From Brachionus manjavacas (Eukaryota > Rotifera > Eurotatoria > Ploima > Brachionidae), in the NCBI GenBank assembly GCA_019054805.1, contig JAHQIY010000014.1, positions 1,240,001 to 1,304,000 on the forward strand: a stretch of 64,000 nucleotides of DNA. Direction: 5' to 3'. Shown piece by piece: positions 22,245-34,045 of the stretch; the stretch's first letter is position 1; every line of letters begins with the position of its first letter. A program made the position numbers and the translations under genes. The notes under the pieces are model-generated. The model did not search any database and had not been told where the DNA came from. It saw only the letters and a program-made list of their open reading frames with translations.

Positions 22245-22970
22245 ATTGAAATGGTTTTTTTAATACTTTTTTTGTCGGACACACAATCCATTTATAATTT
22301 TTTTTTTTTAAATAAAATAAAAATAATTAAAGAGTATTGTTTTTTTTTAAATGAAAAAAGATATTTTTTCTAATCGTTTTTTTTGAACACACAATCCATT
22401 TATAATTTTTTTTTTTTAAATAAAATAAAAATAATTAAAGAGTATTGTTTTTTTTTAAATAAAAAAATATATTTTTTCTAATCGTTTTTTGTCGGACACA
22501 AAACCCATTTATAATTTTTTTTTTAAATAAAATAAAAATAATTAAAGAGTATTGTTTTTTTTTAAATGAAAAAAGATATTTTTTCTAATCGTTTTTTTTG
22601 AACACACAATCCATTTATAATTTTTTTTTTTTAAATAAAATAAAAATAATTAAAGAGTATTGTTTTTTTTTAAATAAAAAAATATATTTTTTCTAATCGT
22701 TTTTTGTCGGACACAAAACCCATTTATAATTTTTTTTAAATAAAATAAAAATAATTAAAGAGTATTGTTTTTTTTTAAATGAAAAAAGATATTTTTTCTA
22801 ATCGTTTTTTTTGAACACACAATCCATTTATAATTTTTTTTTTTTAAATAAAATAAAAATAATTAAAGAGTATTGTTTTTTTTTAAATGAAAAAAGATAT
22901 TTTTTCTAATCGTTTTTTGTCGGACACAAAACCCATTTATAATTTTTTTTTTAAATAAAATAAAAAAAAT
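22245..22970. repeat. Satellite of about 107 bp, seven copies, two alternating variants
   Basis: The unit contains CCATTTATAA, a T/A tract, AATAAAATAAAAATAATT and AAAGAGTATTG. Copies are marked at 22274, 22384, 22491, 22600, 22706, 22812 and 22919, spacing 106-110. Variant A has TGAACACACAATCC and variant B GTCGGACACAAAACCC (the first copy is mixed); from the second copy on they alternate A, B, A, B, A, B. This shows that the recent amplification unit was an A-B dimer of about 213-216 bp. Confidence 0.9.
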
Positions 22971-23614
22971 CAAAAATTAAAGAGAAAAATTAATTATTAT
23001 TTTAACTTTGAAAAGAAATCAAATTCTCATTTTTTATTTGTGCTCGGTGGACAGGGTCGAAAAAATTTAAAACAAAATAAAAAATTTTAATCCACTGAAT
23101 CAATGATCCAAATGAAAGATAAGATAATTTCGAAAAAAAATTCTCCAAATTGAACCCTCAGGCTCATATCTTTAGAAAATATTTTTCCTTAGATCATCTA
23201 AGAAATTTGTTTGTGTGAAAATGAACCAAAAATCCATTTCAAAAACAATTAGTCTATAGTGGTAATGCTCTAAAAATCTTATGAGGTGTGCGGGAGGGTG
23301 CCTGGGCGGTCAAAGCGCCACATTGGTCCAGTGTGACAAGCGGTGGCGAACGGGCTCTCGCCAGAGCACCATCAAACGCCATATTTTATTCAAATTAGCA
23401 GCTAAATTATTCAAATTTTAATTTGTGTAAATTTCAAAAAACAAACTCCATGTAAAATGCACATATGGCATTTTTAAGACAAAAAAAATATCACACAAAG
23501 CCAAAATCACACAAATGTGTTCACTAAATGGGAGGCATTGCTGATGAAAAATTGTATGCCGAGTCTAATCAAACTAGTTCTTACATTCTGTTCAGCACAC
23601 AACCAAGCTAATAA
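22971..23614 (+). other. Upstream region with a GC-rich island
   Basis: No coding frame. At 23285-23385 the sequence turns clearly GC-rich (GGGAGGGTGCCTGGGCGG and beyond) against an AT-rich background, 230-330 bases before the next ATG. It is a candidate promoter or 5' UTR of the MULE-like protein gene. Confidence 0.35.
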
Positions 23615-24778
23615 ATGCGCAAAAGAATCGACTGGAAGTTCATTACCATCTGTCACTCAGAGGACGAGCTGGACACGTTTTTGGACGCCAACCGGCCCAC
23701 CACCATAGCCAAGTCGCATCTGACCAACTGCAGCCTGTGCGGCACCAAGGACGCCGAGGCGCACAAAATGCGCATGCAGTACCTGAACTGCAACTCGAGG
23801 CTGTGCGGTGCGAGCTGCGAGGCCAGGTTCCTGGTGCTGAGCTGCGAGACCGCCGGCAAAATAGAAATTTACAGCGCCAATGAGCACAACCAAAGCTGCA
23901 ACCCGGACCAGAGTGTCGAGGACCATCTGAGCCGCAAGTGCAAGAAAATAATCGAAAATGTGATGATAGAGCAGAGCGTGACTAAGCCTGAGCAGATACT
24001 GGAGATTTTGGAGCAGAAAGAGGCCGAGTACGAGCTGGCCGTGATGCCCACTCTCACCCAAATACGCAACTATGTCCGCAACAAAATCCAGAACATCAAG
24101 AATAGGCTGTCTCTGCCTGCTTGCATGCCCCATGTGCCCGTCAAAATGGAAAGTGTGTTCAATCACGGCTCGTTCAACGAGGAGCTCTCGGATCTGAACG
24201 ACTTCCACAGTGACTCGGACAACTTCTGCCCCGAGGAACAACACTGCCAAGAGCCCAGCGGCGACAAGTCAAAGATGCTCACCGAGTCCCTGCTCAAAAT
24301 AGAAGACTATTTGTCCAAATTGGAAAAGGGCCAGAGCAGACAAGCTTTGTTCACCCAAAACTATTTCGATGACATCGAGTTCAGGCTGAGGGAAAGCCGC
24401 GCCAAAATAGTCAAAGAAATTGACAAGAGCTACCAGCTTTTTTTTGACAGAATAAACTATTTGAAGAATAAGTACAAAATTGAGCACAAAAAAGAGGGCG
24501 AGAGTGGCGAGCTGAGCGAGTTCAGGGCGAAAAAAGAGAAATTGAGCGCCAAGTGCGCTGATGTGGACACGGACGCAGACAACTTGGACTTGTTGCTCAA
24601 CGAGGCTGATTACATTTCACAACAGTTGCAGGCTTCGCTAAATCAAATAGACCAGAATATAGCTGCTATCAAGCGGATTAGATATGAGCCTAATCGAAAT
24701 TTGACCGAATCCGATTGTTTGCTCGGAAATTTGTTTTTCGATGAGGGCACCAACAAAAAGAGAAAGTTGGACTTTTGA
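23615..24778 (+). CDS. MULE/FLYWCH-like DNA-binding protein with coiled coil, probably domesticated
   Basis: Intact 387-residue single-exon frame; two in-frame TAA codons precede the ATG and AATAAA follows at 24817-24822. Residues 1-97 look like the N-terminal zinc-binding DNA-recognition domain of MULE transposases (WRKY/GCM1-FLYWCH type): DWKFI near 6, then Cys59, Cys64 or Cys68 (CEARFLVL) and His91-x3-Cys95 (EHNQSC). Residues 100-165 resemble the helix-turn-helix-like segment next in such transposases (SRKCKKIIENVM, TKPEQILEIL). The DDE and SWIM domains are absent; a Glu/Lys-rich, probably coiled-coil region (about 215-365) and a C-terminal basic NLS-like KKRK (381-384) replace them. Codon use is GC-rich like the host genes and there are no stops, which argues for selection. 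Family assignment is by pattern, not by search; an unrelated zinc-finger gene is the alternative. Confidence 0.75.
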   Translation: MRKRIDWKFITICHSEDELDTFLDANRPTTIAKSHLTNCSLCGTKDAEAHKMRMQYLNCNSRLCGASCEARFLVLSCETAGKIEIYSANEHNQSCNPDQSVEDHLSRKCKKIIENVMIEQSVTKPEQILEILEQKEAEYELAVMPTLTQIRNYVRNKIQNIKNRLSLPACMPHVPVKMESVFNHGSFNEELSDLNDFHSDSDNFCPEEQHCQEPSGDKSKMLTESLLKIEDYLSKLEKGQSRQALFTQNYFDDIEFRLRESRAKIVKEIDKSYQLFFDRINYLKNKYKIEHKKEGESGELSEFRAKKEKLSAKCADVDTDADNLDLLLNEADYISQQLQASLNQIDQNIAAIKRIRYEPNRNLTESDCLLGNLFFDEGTNKKRKLDF

Positions 24779-26504
24779 AAGCTAGTAAAGATAAATATTT
24801 TTTTTTCAATTTTTTAAATAAATTTTTTCTTAAAGGTTAATTGTTTTTTTTTCCGAATTTTTTCCCCTTTTCTTCAAGCTATCTGTCTTAATTTGAATAA
24901 AAATTAGTTAACCAAAAAAAATTTGTTTTCTATTCAAGCTTTTTTTCTCAATAAAATTTAAATTAGCTGACCAAAAAAATAATTATATTGTTTTATACAG
25001 TGCTGCTACGATACCTTGAATTCGCCATATTTACCTTAAAATATGGTAATCTAAAAAAGGATATTTTTCGTAAAATACCGTAAAATTCAGTGAAAAAAAA
25101 AATTTCCAAAATTTTTCGAAAAAAAACGATTTTCAAGAAAAAAAAATTTTTTTTTTTGAATTTTTGAAAAAGGAAAAAAAAATTTGATTGAATTTTGTGA
25201 CGAAAATTGACGTAAATTTCGGTAAATTTTTGTAATAAATGGTAAAAATTCAACAGAAAAGGAAAAATGGATTTTTTATTATTTCATTTAATTTTTTTTC
25301 TAAACAAATTATTAAAATTAATATTTAAACATTATTACTGATTTGAGAAAACAAAAAATTGTAAAATTTATTCTAAAAGGATCCACGTTCAAAGAAGCTT
25401 GGTACAAGGCAGCCAACAGCTTAAAATCAAAAAAACTAGAAAATAAAATTTATTTTGTAAATAATGTTTAAATATTAATTTTCATAATTAAAATTTGCTG
25501 ACTAAATTTTTTTTTAGTAATGTTAGTAAAATCAAGCTCTTACTTGGGCAGAATTGTTCAATGTGGTAATTTTTTTACCGACTGAGCGCTCATTTTAGTT
25601 GTTGATGATATTATGATAATTTTAATTTAAAATTTTCTTTTCTATTAAATTTGCAACGGAGTTCACGGGAAAATATCACAAGATATTCACAAGAGATTGT
25701 GCAGTGTTGAATAGAAAATTTGCTCGATAGTGTTAACTAAATTGCACAAAAAAATTAATTTTTATGTAAATTTAATAAATTACACAAATTGTATACTTTT
25801 TTGTTTGTATTCAGCAATTTGAAAAATATCATGTTCATTACCGAGTGATATCGCAATGAATCATGCAGAATTATGGAAAAAATTACTGCCAGAATGTTGA
25901 TCAGTGCAAATGAAGTATTCTGCCTAAATTTTTACCCTTAAAATAAATGTATTTAGTTATTGAAAATTAAAGAAACTGTTTTGGCTAAATAAGTTATTTT
26001 TTTACCATAAAAGATAATATTATTCTTTTAAGATGAAAATAAATATTTGTTAATTTAAACTTTTATTTAATTATTTTTAATCTTATTTTAGTTTTTTGTA
26101 TAATAATAAAATATCAAAAAATCAAATTTTTTAACTTCCTCTTGACCCTTTGAAACTAAAATAAAATAATATTAAAATCATGGTTCAATAAGAGGTTCAG
26201 TCAACATTACGTCAGTATTTAAAATTTCAAATACCAATTTTAATGTTGATACCTTGGGAATCTGTGTCATGTGCATCATTTCGATGTAGAAAATTTAAAT
26301 GAATTAAATAATATAAAAAAGACAAAAATCTAATTTAGTTTATCTATTTTTTGATTTAAATTTTTGATTTTTTTAATTTTCATTCTATCATTTTTATGAT
26401 AATGATTTTGATAAGATATGCAATGTGACCATCAAATATCCGATCTATCAAATTATTTCTAATATATTCTTTTGGCTCCATAAATGGCGATGGGATCAGC
26501 AAAG
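24779..26504. other. AT-rich intergenic region
   Basis: No gene supported. A small imperfect duplication (TTCAAGCT ... CAAAAAAA, about 65 bases) lies at 24870-24985. At 25000-25250 there is an A/T-run-rich piece with repeated GTAAAAT/GGTAAA phrases similar to 46.2-46.3 kb, perhaps a dispersed element. Confidence 0.3.
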
Positions 26505-26769
26505 CAGAGTTGGTCAAAAGTCAAACTTTAAAGTCAGAATCGTTAAAAGTCAAAGTCAAAGTCTGACTTTAACTTGAGTCCACTCAGGCTATAACATTAG
26601 ACCTCATCATTCCATATTAGCACCAAATTACAGAAAATTAACAATGATAAAATTTAATTTAAAAACATTGAAATTCGAGAACTAAATTTTATTTAAAACA
26701 AAATTTAAAAAAAAAAATTTTTAGTTTTAGTCAAAGTCCAGACTTGACTTTGACTTTTGACCAACTCTG
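26505..26769. mobile_element. MITE-like element with terminal inverted repeats
   Basis: The 265-bp element starts CAGAGTTGGTCAAAAGTCAAA and ends with its complement TTTGACTTTTGACCAACTCTG; subterminal AGTCAAAGTC phrases also recur in inverted orientation. It has no coding capacity. A diverged relative (AGAGTTG, AAGTTAAAAGTC, AAGTCTAAGTC) is seen at about 31938-32030. Confidence 0.75.
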
Positions 26770-27186
26770 AAATAAACACATTTGAAGATTTACACATAGC
26801 AAAATTCAAACTTGGTGACTTTTTCATTCAAAAATTTCTCCTGGACAAAAAAATATTTATCTTTTTCAATAAAAAATTTCAGCTGATTAAATAATCTCTG
26901 AAAGGAACTCTAAATCAATGCATTTTAAATATGAAGAAAAAAATAATAATTTTTTTAAATTATATTTTTTAAAAATAAATGAAATATAATATAATAGGTT
27001 TTGGCATTTGAATCGGAATTTGAGGTTTATTTTTACCTTTTGTAGCAAAAGCATGCATAAGAGAGTTCTTTTATTTCATACCAAATGAAATAACTGTAAA
27101 TTTAAGTTAACAATTTTATTTAAAAAAATTAAAGATAACTCATTATAGCTAAAAAAAATAAGAATAATTTAATTATTTCGTAGATT

Positions 27187-27879
27187 ATGGAATTTAAAAA
27201 GACCAAAAAAGTTAAAAGACTTATTAAAGGAAAAAAAATCAGTCTAATCCAAATAAACCAATTTTTAAAAATTTACAAAGGTTTAAGCGATTGGCATATA
27301 CCAATTTTCAGAGCTGTTCATGAATTTACAAATGCAAAACGTGTTCTTTATCCTGGAAGTCACAAGCATATCAGTCCATCGCTTTTTTTTTCAGATGTAA
27401 CTTATAATGACTTTGATAGTAAAATAAAGCATTTTTTTAATGATGAAGAAGTACTAAATTGGGTAAAAAATAACAAATTTTATAAAGAAGAACCTAAGAT
27501 CAAATTCATAAATCATGATTTTAATCAAATATTTGAAGAGTTGAATTCGTTTGATTTGATGATTTCTTCATGTGCAGGAATTGTTTCCAAAGAATGTTCT
27601 AAATATTTGAAAGTTGATGGATATTTTTTGGTATCTGATGCTCATTCAGATGCAAGAGCTACATATTTAATGCCAGAGTTTTCTTTTGAGGCTGTTTATG
27701 ATTCCTCTACAAACAATTTTGATTTTTCAGACACAGCCAAAAATGGACATTTTATTACTACCCAAGGAAATTCGATAACTCAAATTTTGGTAGAAGAAAG
27801 TATTCGAGTTCCAAAAAGTAAGCGAAAATTTAAAATGCAAAAAGAAGAAATGTTTTATTTATTCAAAAAAATTAAATAG
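27187..27879 (+). CDS. Rossmann-like protein, possibly methyltransferase-related
   Basis: The 230-residue single-exon product has an in-frame TAG just before its ATG and AATAAA at 27880-27885 directly after the stop. After a basic N terminus comes RVLYPGSHKHISPSLFF (52-68), resembling the first strand and loop of a SAM-binding fold, then VTYND (71-75), and FDLMISSCAGIVSKECSKYL (124-143) followed by VDGYFLVSDAHSDA, the acidic-strand and helix pattern of class I methyltransferase-like folds. The strict GxGxG motif is absent. I recall similar uncharacterised proteins mainly from bacteria, so horizontal origin is possible, but no search was made. Codon use is AT-rich like the surroundings. Function is not assigned. 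Confidence 0.7.
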   Translation: MEFKKTKKVKRLIKGKKISLIQINQFLKIYKGLSDWHIPIFRAVHEFTNAKRVLYPGSHKHISPSLFFSDVTYNDFDSKIKHFFNDEEVLNWVKNNKFYKEEPKIKFINHDFNQIFEELNSFDLMISSCAGIVSKECSKYLKVDGYFLVSDAHSDARATYLMPEFSFEAVYDSSTNNFDFSDTAKNGHFITTQGNSITQILVEESIRVPKSKRKFKMQKEEMFYLFKKIK

Positions 27880-28923
27880 AATAAATTATAGACTGTTTCT
27901 TAGTAAAACAATAGAATTAGTAAAAATTACCATAAATATAAATTAATTTTAAGAAAATTTCATTTTAAATTTAAAATTTTTTTAAAATTATTTCTGAACG
28001 GATTAAAAAATAAACAATAAAACTAATGAAAACCAAAAACTTTTAATCATTTCACCCTTTTTATTTTAATAAAAAATTCAGCGTTTAATAAAAATTTAAA
28101 GAATATAATAAATGGTAAGAATTTAAAATTCTTGTATAATAGTCATGAAAAGAAGAGAAATTTATAAGATAACTAAAAATCATATTTTTTTCAAAGGAAT
28201 ATTAGTTTTACAATAAAAATAAAAAAAAATTTTTTCACATCATTTCCATAATATCCTTTCGGATTACCTTAATTTGTATTTATTTATTTATTGATTTGAA
28301 TTAATCTTCTTTAACTACTAGAAGCACCAAAACGAGTCAAAATGACTTGTTTTAATGGAATCTAAAGGATAAAAATAGATAATAACTTATTATTTGGATA
28401 AATCTATTCAAAACTTAATTTTAATTGAGTAAAAATAAAAATTTGGCTAAAAAAAGTATCTGTCAAAAAGTTTATCTTCTAATGAATTCATTCCTTTTTG
28501 AACCAATTTTTCGTCTTTCATGTAAAATACGCAAACTATAATTTTTGCATTTTTTAAATTTGCTTATCTTCGTTCAAGTATTAGGATATAAGTGCCAGAT
28601 TGGAGTGGGTGAAAAGATTTAGGAAATTTGGAAGGGCCGTAAATTTTCAATGATTTTAAAAACTGTGATGAGAGATAATTGCATTTGATTGTATCAATAG
28701 TTTAAATTAAAAAAAAAGATAAATTTCATAAAAGTTGTATACTTTCAGTACTAACGGTGTAGAATAAAAAATGGCACAAAAGTTAAGTTTAATTTGCTAT
28801 AAGAGTGGACAAGACCTTTACTAATTTTTTTCAAAATTTAAAATCAGACTGATCCTTGCTTTAAAATAAATATAAACTATATCATAAAGTTGAATTTCGA
28901 TAAGTTCTAAGTAAAAAATATAC
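27880..28923. other. AT-rich intergenic region
   Basis: Nothing recognisable beyond AT-rich sequence and short frames. Confidence 0.3.
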
Positions 28924-29079
28924 GAAACCATCAAAAAAGATTTGTACAACTTTGTAAAAATTCACCAAAATTTGCCAAAAGCTAAAGTCGTAAGGCGATT
29001 TATTGGTCTTGGATACAAAAAACGTTGTGTTGATCGTTGGCTAGATGTTATAGAAAAAGATAAAACTTTCAAGAGATAA
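28924..29079 (+). pseudogene. Transposase-like helix-turn-helix fragment
   Basis: A 51-codon open stretch without a start codon reads KDLYNFVKIHQNL, then AKVVRRFIGLGYKKRCVDRW and ends before TAA. The pattern (charged helix, xxVxRxFIGLGYKxxxVxRWL) resembles the N-terminal DNA-binding HTH of Tc1/mariner- or IS630-type transposases. Nothing recognisable continues after it, so it is a relic. Confidence 0.4.
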
Positions 29080-29660
29080 TTAAAATTTTTTTTTAATTTT
29101 ATCAAATTTATTTAAATTTTACTTTTCAATTTTAGTTTTTTTTTACTTGTTTATTTCAGATTTTTTTTTTAAGTTTTGGGACCATTTGGTAATGTTATTT
29201 AATTGGTTTAATTTAGAAGATAAATTTTATAATTAAAAAACACCATCTTGATATCTCGTTCAGTAATTCATTTTTTTAACATTAAATTTGCTAGAAGTTT
29301 TAAAAATGAAAAATTTTGTCCAAAAAATTTAATTTTTTGTTTTTCTGACCAAATTATTACTTTTAAAATCTTTGTTTGTTCAATTAAACATAACTATTAA
29401 TGCTTAACTAATACTTAATCAATACTAAAGAATAAAGAAAATGATACACTTGTCACAAAATTTTTCAGCATCAAATTTTCTGTTAAATTACATTAATTTA
29501 AAAAAAATTTTGCATTTTTTTTTACTTAAACCCCACCTTGATTTAAAAATGTGAATTTTAATTTTGAAATAAATTGATATTTAATATTTTATTTAAAAAC
29601 AGAAAACATATCTAAAAATTTTTTTTGCTTAATATAGAATCAAACAACTTAAAAATTGGC

Positions 29661-30976
29661 CTAAAAGTTTACAACTCTCTTGACTGCTTCTATGCATTTC
29701 CATTTGTCGGGCATGAAAAAGCACTCAAATACGTGAGGTATAGCAGGTACATCGTATCCGGCAACTCGTTCAATAGGAGCTTCCAAATTCAAAAAGCACT
29801 CTTTCTAAATTTTCAGCCATATTCAATATTTTTTTCATTAATAAAAAAAAAAAAAAAAAAAATACTTGAACAAAAGCGGCTATTTCAGCGCCAAAGCCCA
29901 TAGTTAAATTAGCTTCATGTGAAATAATCAATCGGCCTGTTTTTGCCACTGACTTCAAAAAAAAAATTTTATTTTTTCGAAATTTCAAATTTAAGTATCT
30001 TACATTGCAGACAGTTTCATAGTCCCATGGCACAATGGTCCTCAGATCAATAACTTCACATGAAATATTAAGTTTTTCTCTGACAACATTGGCCACTTCT
30101 TTGACCACGTGCACCTGGGTGCCCCAAGCTACAATAGTCACATCATTTCCCTCCATTAACACCTCGGCCTTGGACAGCGGAATCTCAAAATCTTTCACCG
30201 GAACATTTTCAACAGCTTGTCTGTACAAAATTTTTGGCTCAAAAAAAATCACAGGATTGGGGTCCCTAATTGAGGCGAGCAAAAGCCCTTTGGTCTGAAT
30301 TGGACTTCTCGGAACCACCACTTTTAATCCAGGACTGTGTGCAAAAAAAGCCTCTACAGATTGAGAATGGTACAAAGCTCCGTGACCAACAGCTCCGCAC
30401 GGTGCTCTTATTGTTAATTTACCACAATCAAATAAATTTCCAGATCTGTAGCGAAATTTAGCTGCTTCATTAACAATCTAAAATTTAATTTAAAATTTGA
30501 TTTTTTTTGATTTTTTGATTTTTTATAAACTTGATCAAAAGCCGGAAATATGTAGTCAGCAAATTGTATTTCAGCAATGGCAGTGGCTCCAGCTGCGGCC
30601 AAGCCTATTCCAAATGCAGCAATGCCTTGCTCAGCCAAAGGCGTATTAAACACTCGGTCCTTTCCGTATTTGTCTTTGAGACCGACTGTGCAGCGAAATA
30701 CGCCGCCAAACGCCACATCTTCGCCAAAAACAACTAAAACACTTAAATTAAATTCAAAATTTTTCCGAACAGAAACTTGTAAAAACCTGCAGATTTGTCT
30801 TGGGACAAAGATATGTCCAAAGCATTAGTTACTGATTGACAGAGATTCATTTTCGTGGTTTCACCCAAGTCTGTAGGTGCGGTGTCGGGCAAAAACTTAA
30901 AGCCTGAAGCATTTCTTATCTGTACTTTAGAATTTGCAAACAAGTGGCACACTTTGGTCAATTTTTTAGAGAGCAT
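29661..30976 (-). CDS. BCKDHB: Branched-chain 2-oxoacid dehydrogenase E1 beta subunit, mitochondrial
   Basis: Exons inferred on the minus strand: 30976-30787, 30733-30531, 30477-30004, 29952-29866, 29804-29661, with introns of 53, 53, 51 and 61 nt. The 365-residue product (human about 392) starts with a basic, Ser-rich mitochondrial targeting sequence ([13 protein letters not shown]). With E1 alpha it decarboxylates the keto acids of Leu, Ile and Val using thiamine diphosphate in the matrix. Seen: [16 protein letters not shown] at the exon 1/2 junction, [59 protein letters not shown] and the C-terminal [13 protein letters not shown]. These match BCKDHB and not PDHB. AATAAA lies at 29588-29593 on the minus strand. 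The splice joins restore the family sequence without gaps. Confidence 0.95.
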
Positions 30977-33900
30977 TTTGATCTAAATGTAACAACAGCC
31001 TTGTTTTAAACAGAGAACATGTTAGTTAAGTATACACCCAAAATTTATTTTCTGCTTGGCTTCTAAAGTCTTTTGCTTTATAGAGAAAAAATGAAAAATT
31101 TTCATTATGTCGAAATAAATAAAACTTTTTCTTTATTTAAATTTTTTTTTGTTGAATCAATCACAGATTTTTAAAAATTTCTTTTAATTTAATAAATTGG
31201 TAAAAAAGCAATTAAATCTTCTAAAAAAATTGAGTGTAAAGTTCACGAAATTCAAAACTTTAGTGCTATCTGAATTTCACATTTTTGACCCAAAATTCGT
31301 AATCTACGCCCTCAAAACAATTTTTTTGAAGGGGGAAAAAAAAAAATTTTTACACCCAGGGTTCCAAAAATAGTAAACCCTTTAAAAAGTTGTTGTTCTT
31401 TAAGACTCAAAATCTCAAAAATAAAACTTAAATATACTAAAAAAATATATATATTCTGAAATAGCATAAAATTCTCTACATGCTAATGTAATTTAGAAAA
31501 AAAATAAAAGGGTGTGGCGGTTTTTGTTGGCTAAAAAAAGGAAAAAAATTTGTTTTTTCTGGTTTAAATCGTATCTCCTCCGAGGGATCAATTATGACAA
31601 GATAATTATTTTTTTTTTCAAATCTAGACAAAATTCTGAACAATTCTATGGTTTTACTTTTTTATTTTATTGCTTTATTTTTCTTAAAAAATCTCTTCAA
31701 ATCATGTGATAATTAACAAATTTGTCAAATTTGAATTATTTTATTAAAATTTTTAGATTAAACTAAAGAAATCGATATTTTTTGTTGGGTCTTTTATTCT
31801 TAGAAATTTAAGATTTTAATTAATTATTTAGTTTAATTTTTATTAATAGCTCTCTAATCTACAAAATACCCGAATCGCTAAACATAATATTTTTGAAATA
31901 CTATCGGACCATGTTTAATTAAATCTCAATGTCTATCTAGAGTTGTTAAAAAGTTAAAAGTCTTTAGTCAAGTCTAAGTCGGGACTTAGACTTTAATTTT
32001 AGTAACTTTGGCTTTAACTTGGAACTTTTAAACAATCCTGTATCTATCCATCACAAAAACAGAATAAATTTGTGTAAATTGATGCAAAAATATAAAAAAC
32101 AAGAAAATTTGTATTTCTTATAAAAATAATTAATAATTCACTTTTTTTATTTATTAAAAATATTTACTTTAGGATGCTATTTAGCTTTCATTTTTTATTT
32201 ATATTAACTTTTTTTTAAACTGATTTTATCTAAATTATTCATTAATAAAAAATTTATATTTTTTAATTTTTATTTTGTAATATAAATCAGTGTTAGCTCG
32301 GTACAGATAAAGAAAAAATTTAGTAATTTATTTATTTTAATATTGAATACTGAGGAACTAGATCAAGGAATGATTCTCAGGAATGACTTAATGACTAAAT
32401 TTTAGTCCCTCATGTTTTGAAAGGACTTTTTAAATTTTAGTTTCAATTTCAAATAGTAAAAAAAAATTTTTTTTTAAAATACAATTAATTTAATTTTGAA
32501 TATTATCCTATTCAGTTGCCAACCATCCACCATATTTTGTTCGAAGCAGACACTCTTCTTTCCACGAAATGCTCGATTTGAGGGGGAAAAAGAGCCGTGC
32601 TAAGCCCATCTGTACCAAATTAGCCTGTCTGTATGTCTCTTTTTAATATGCACTTGGTGTTCATGTAGTACAATCTAAGCATCTATCCACAGGAATCTTC
32701 AGTTCTCAAAATTTAAAAAAAATAAAAATCCTGCTCAGTAACCTAATCAGCCAGTTGACTTACAAGCAGTAAATTTTTTTCTAAGAACTGGTGACCCCGT
32801 GCTACCATACACAGTCAGCAAGTCCAAATCTGATTGCCACCATCTACAAGAATTACGCTCGTTTGGCTCTCAATCAAAAAAGGCAGTTGCAACGTTCTAC
32901 ACAATTGAGGCGTAAACTTGACGATTGCCTACATTTCCTTTCCACTAATTATTATTCTTGTTAAATTCAATTTATGGCTAATGAGTATAAAAATGATCCC
33001 TGAGATCTAAAGGATCTATGTGATGCTGAAATTTAAGATTTTCAAAAATTAAAGTGAATAAATTTTGTTTTAGTTGAGTAAATTTTAAATAATGAGTGAC
33101 AAAAAAAAATTTTATTGTATTTATTATTTAGTCAAATTTTTAAAGTTTTTGTAATTCTGGAGAAAAAAAATTAATTTCAATTTTTTTGCAAATTCATTTA
33201 GTGAAACTATTAGCTAAGCTTGCTAGAATTAACAATGAGATTTTATTTGACAGAAAGCTGACACGGATTCTTATTTTGTTTCAATTTTTTTTTAATTAGA
33301 AGAACAAAACATTTATGATAGTGCATTAGTTACCTTTACAGATTTAATTTAAAAAAAAATTCCTAAAACATAAAAGTGTCTTAATAATTTTGACTAAAAA
33401 CTGAAGGAATTTGAAATAAAGTAAAATCAAGTCTTTGGTTAAAAAAAATTTAAACCATGTCAAAACTTTAAATAAATGATTTTGATTTAAAAATTGATCC
33501 TTAACTAAAATATATTTTTTTTACACAAATAAAAGAACAGAATTGATACTAAAATATTCTGTTAAAATGAGTTAAGTTTTTTTAAAGAAAAGTTAAGATA
33601 TTTAAATTATTTATAATTTTTCACAAACTAAAACAACAAACATTATTTTTAAATTTTTTTTGAAAACTTGAAATTTGAAAAATTAAAAATTAATTTATTA
33701 AATTAAATGTTCCTTACATTAAAAATAATCCATCAAAAAAAATTAATTTTTAATAAGTCAAAATGTTTTTTTAAAAAAATAAAAAGATTGGCTTAATTCA
33801 GAAAAATCCGCTTGTTAAAATGTTTTTTTATTATTCTTTAAATTAAAAAGAATGTAAATACAAAATTCAATTTTACTAAATCAATATTTAGTTGTTCTTA

Positions 33901-34045
33901 TAATTTATCGCATTTTTGCTTTTAATGATTAATTAGACGGATATTAAAGTCTGGAAATTATTTTTTAAATTAAAATTCAATTTTTATTAAAAAGCATTCC
34001 TTTAAATAAATTTTCTACACAAAATTAAATTTAAATTTTTTTTAA
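30977..34045. other. AT-rich intergenic region with repeat fragments
   Basis: No gene supported over 3 kb. It holds a diverged relative of the AGAGTTGGTC MITE (about 31938-32030), a LINE 3'-tail fragment (32276-32320), and a more GC-balanced patch at 32770-32950 with AACTGGTGACCCCGTG, which may be a decayed LTR-retrotransposon leader. Confidence 0.35.
32276..32320 (+). mobile_element. LINE 3'-tail fragment
   Basis: GTTAGCTCGGTACAGATAAAG matches, in direct orientation, the conserved terminal sequence seen on the minus strand at 58.75, 62.43 and 62.62 kb (AGCTCGGTACAG plus an A/T tail). It is a 5'-truncated insertion or its remnant. Confidence 0.55.

Noticed and set aside
22264..22970. CRISPR-like array
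   Set aside because: Repeats are contiguous monomers without unique spacers in a eukaryotic genome; it is a satellite.
32780..32950. LTR retrotransposon leader with primer-binding site
   Set aside because: AACTGGTGACCCCGTG is suggestive but no LTR pair or gag frame was found nearby, so no feature was called.
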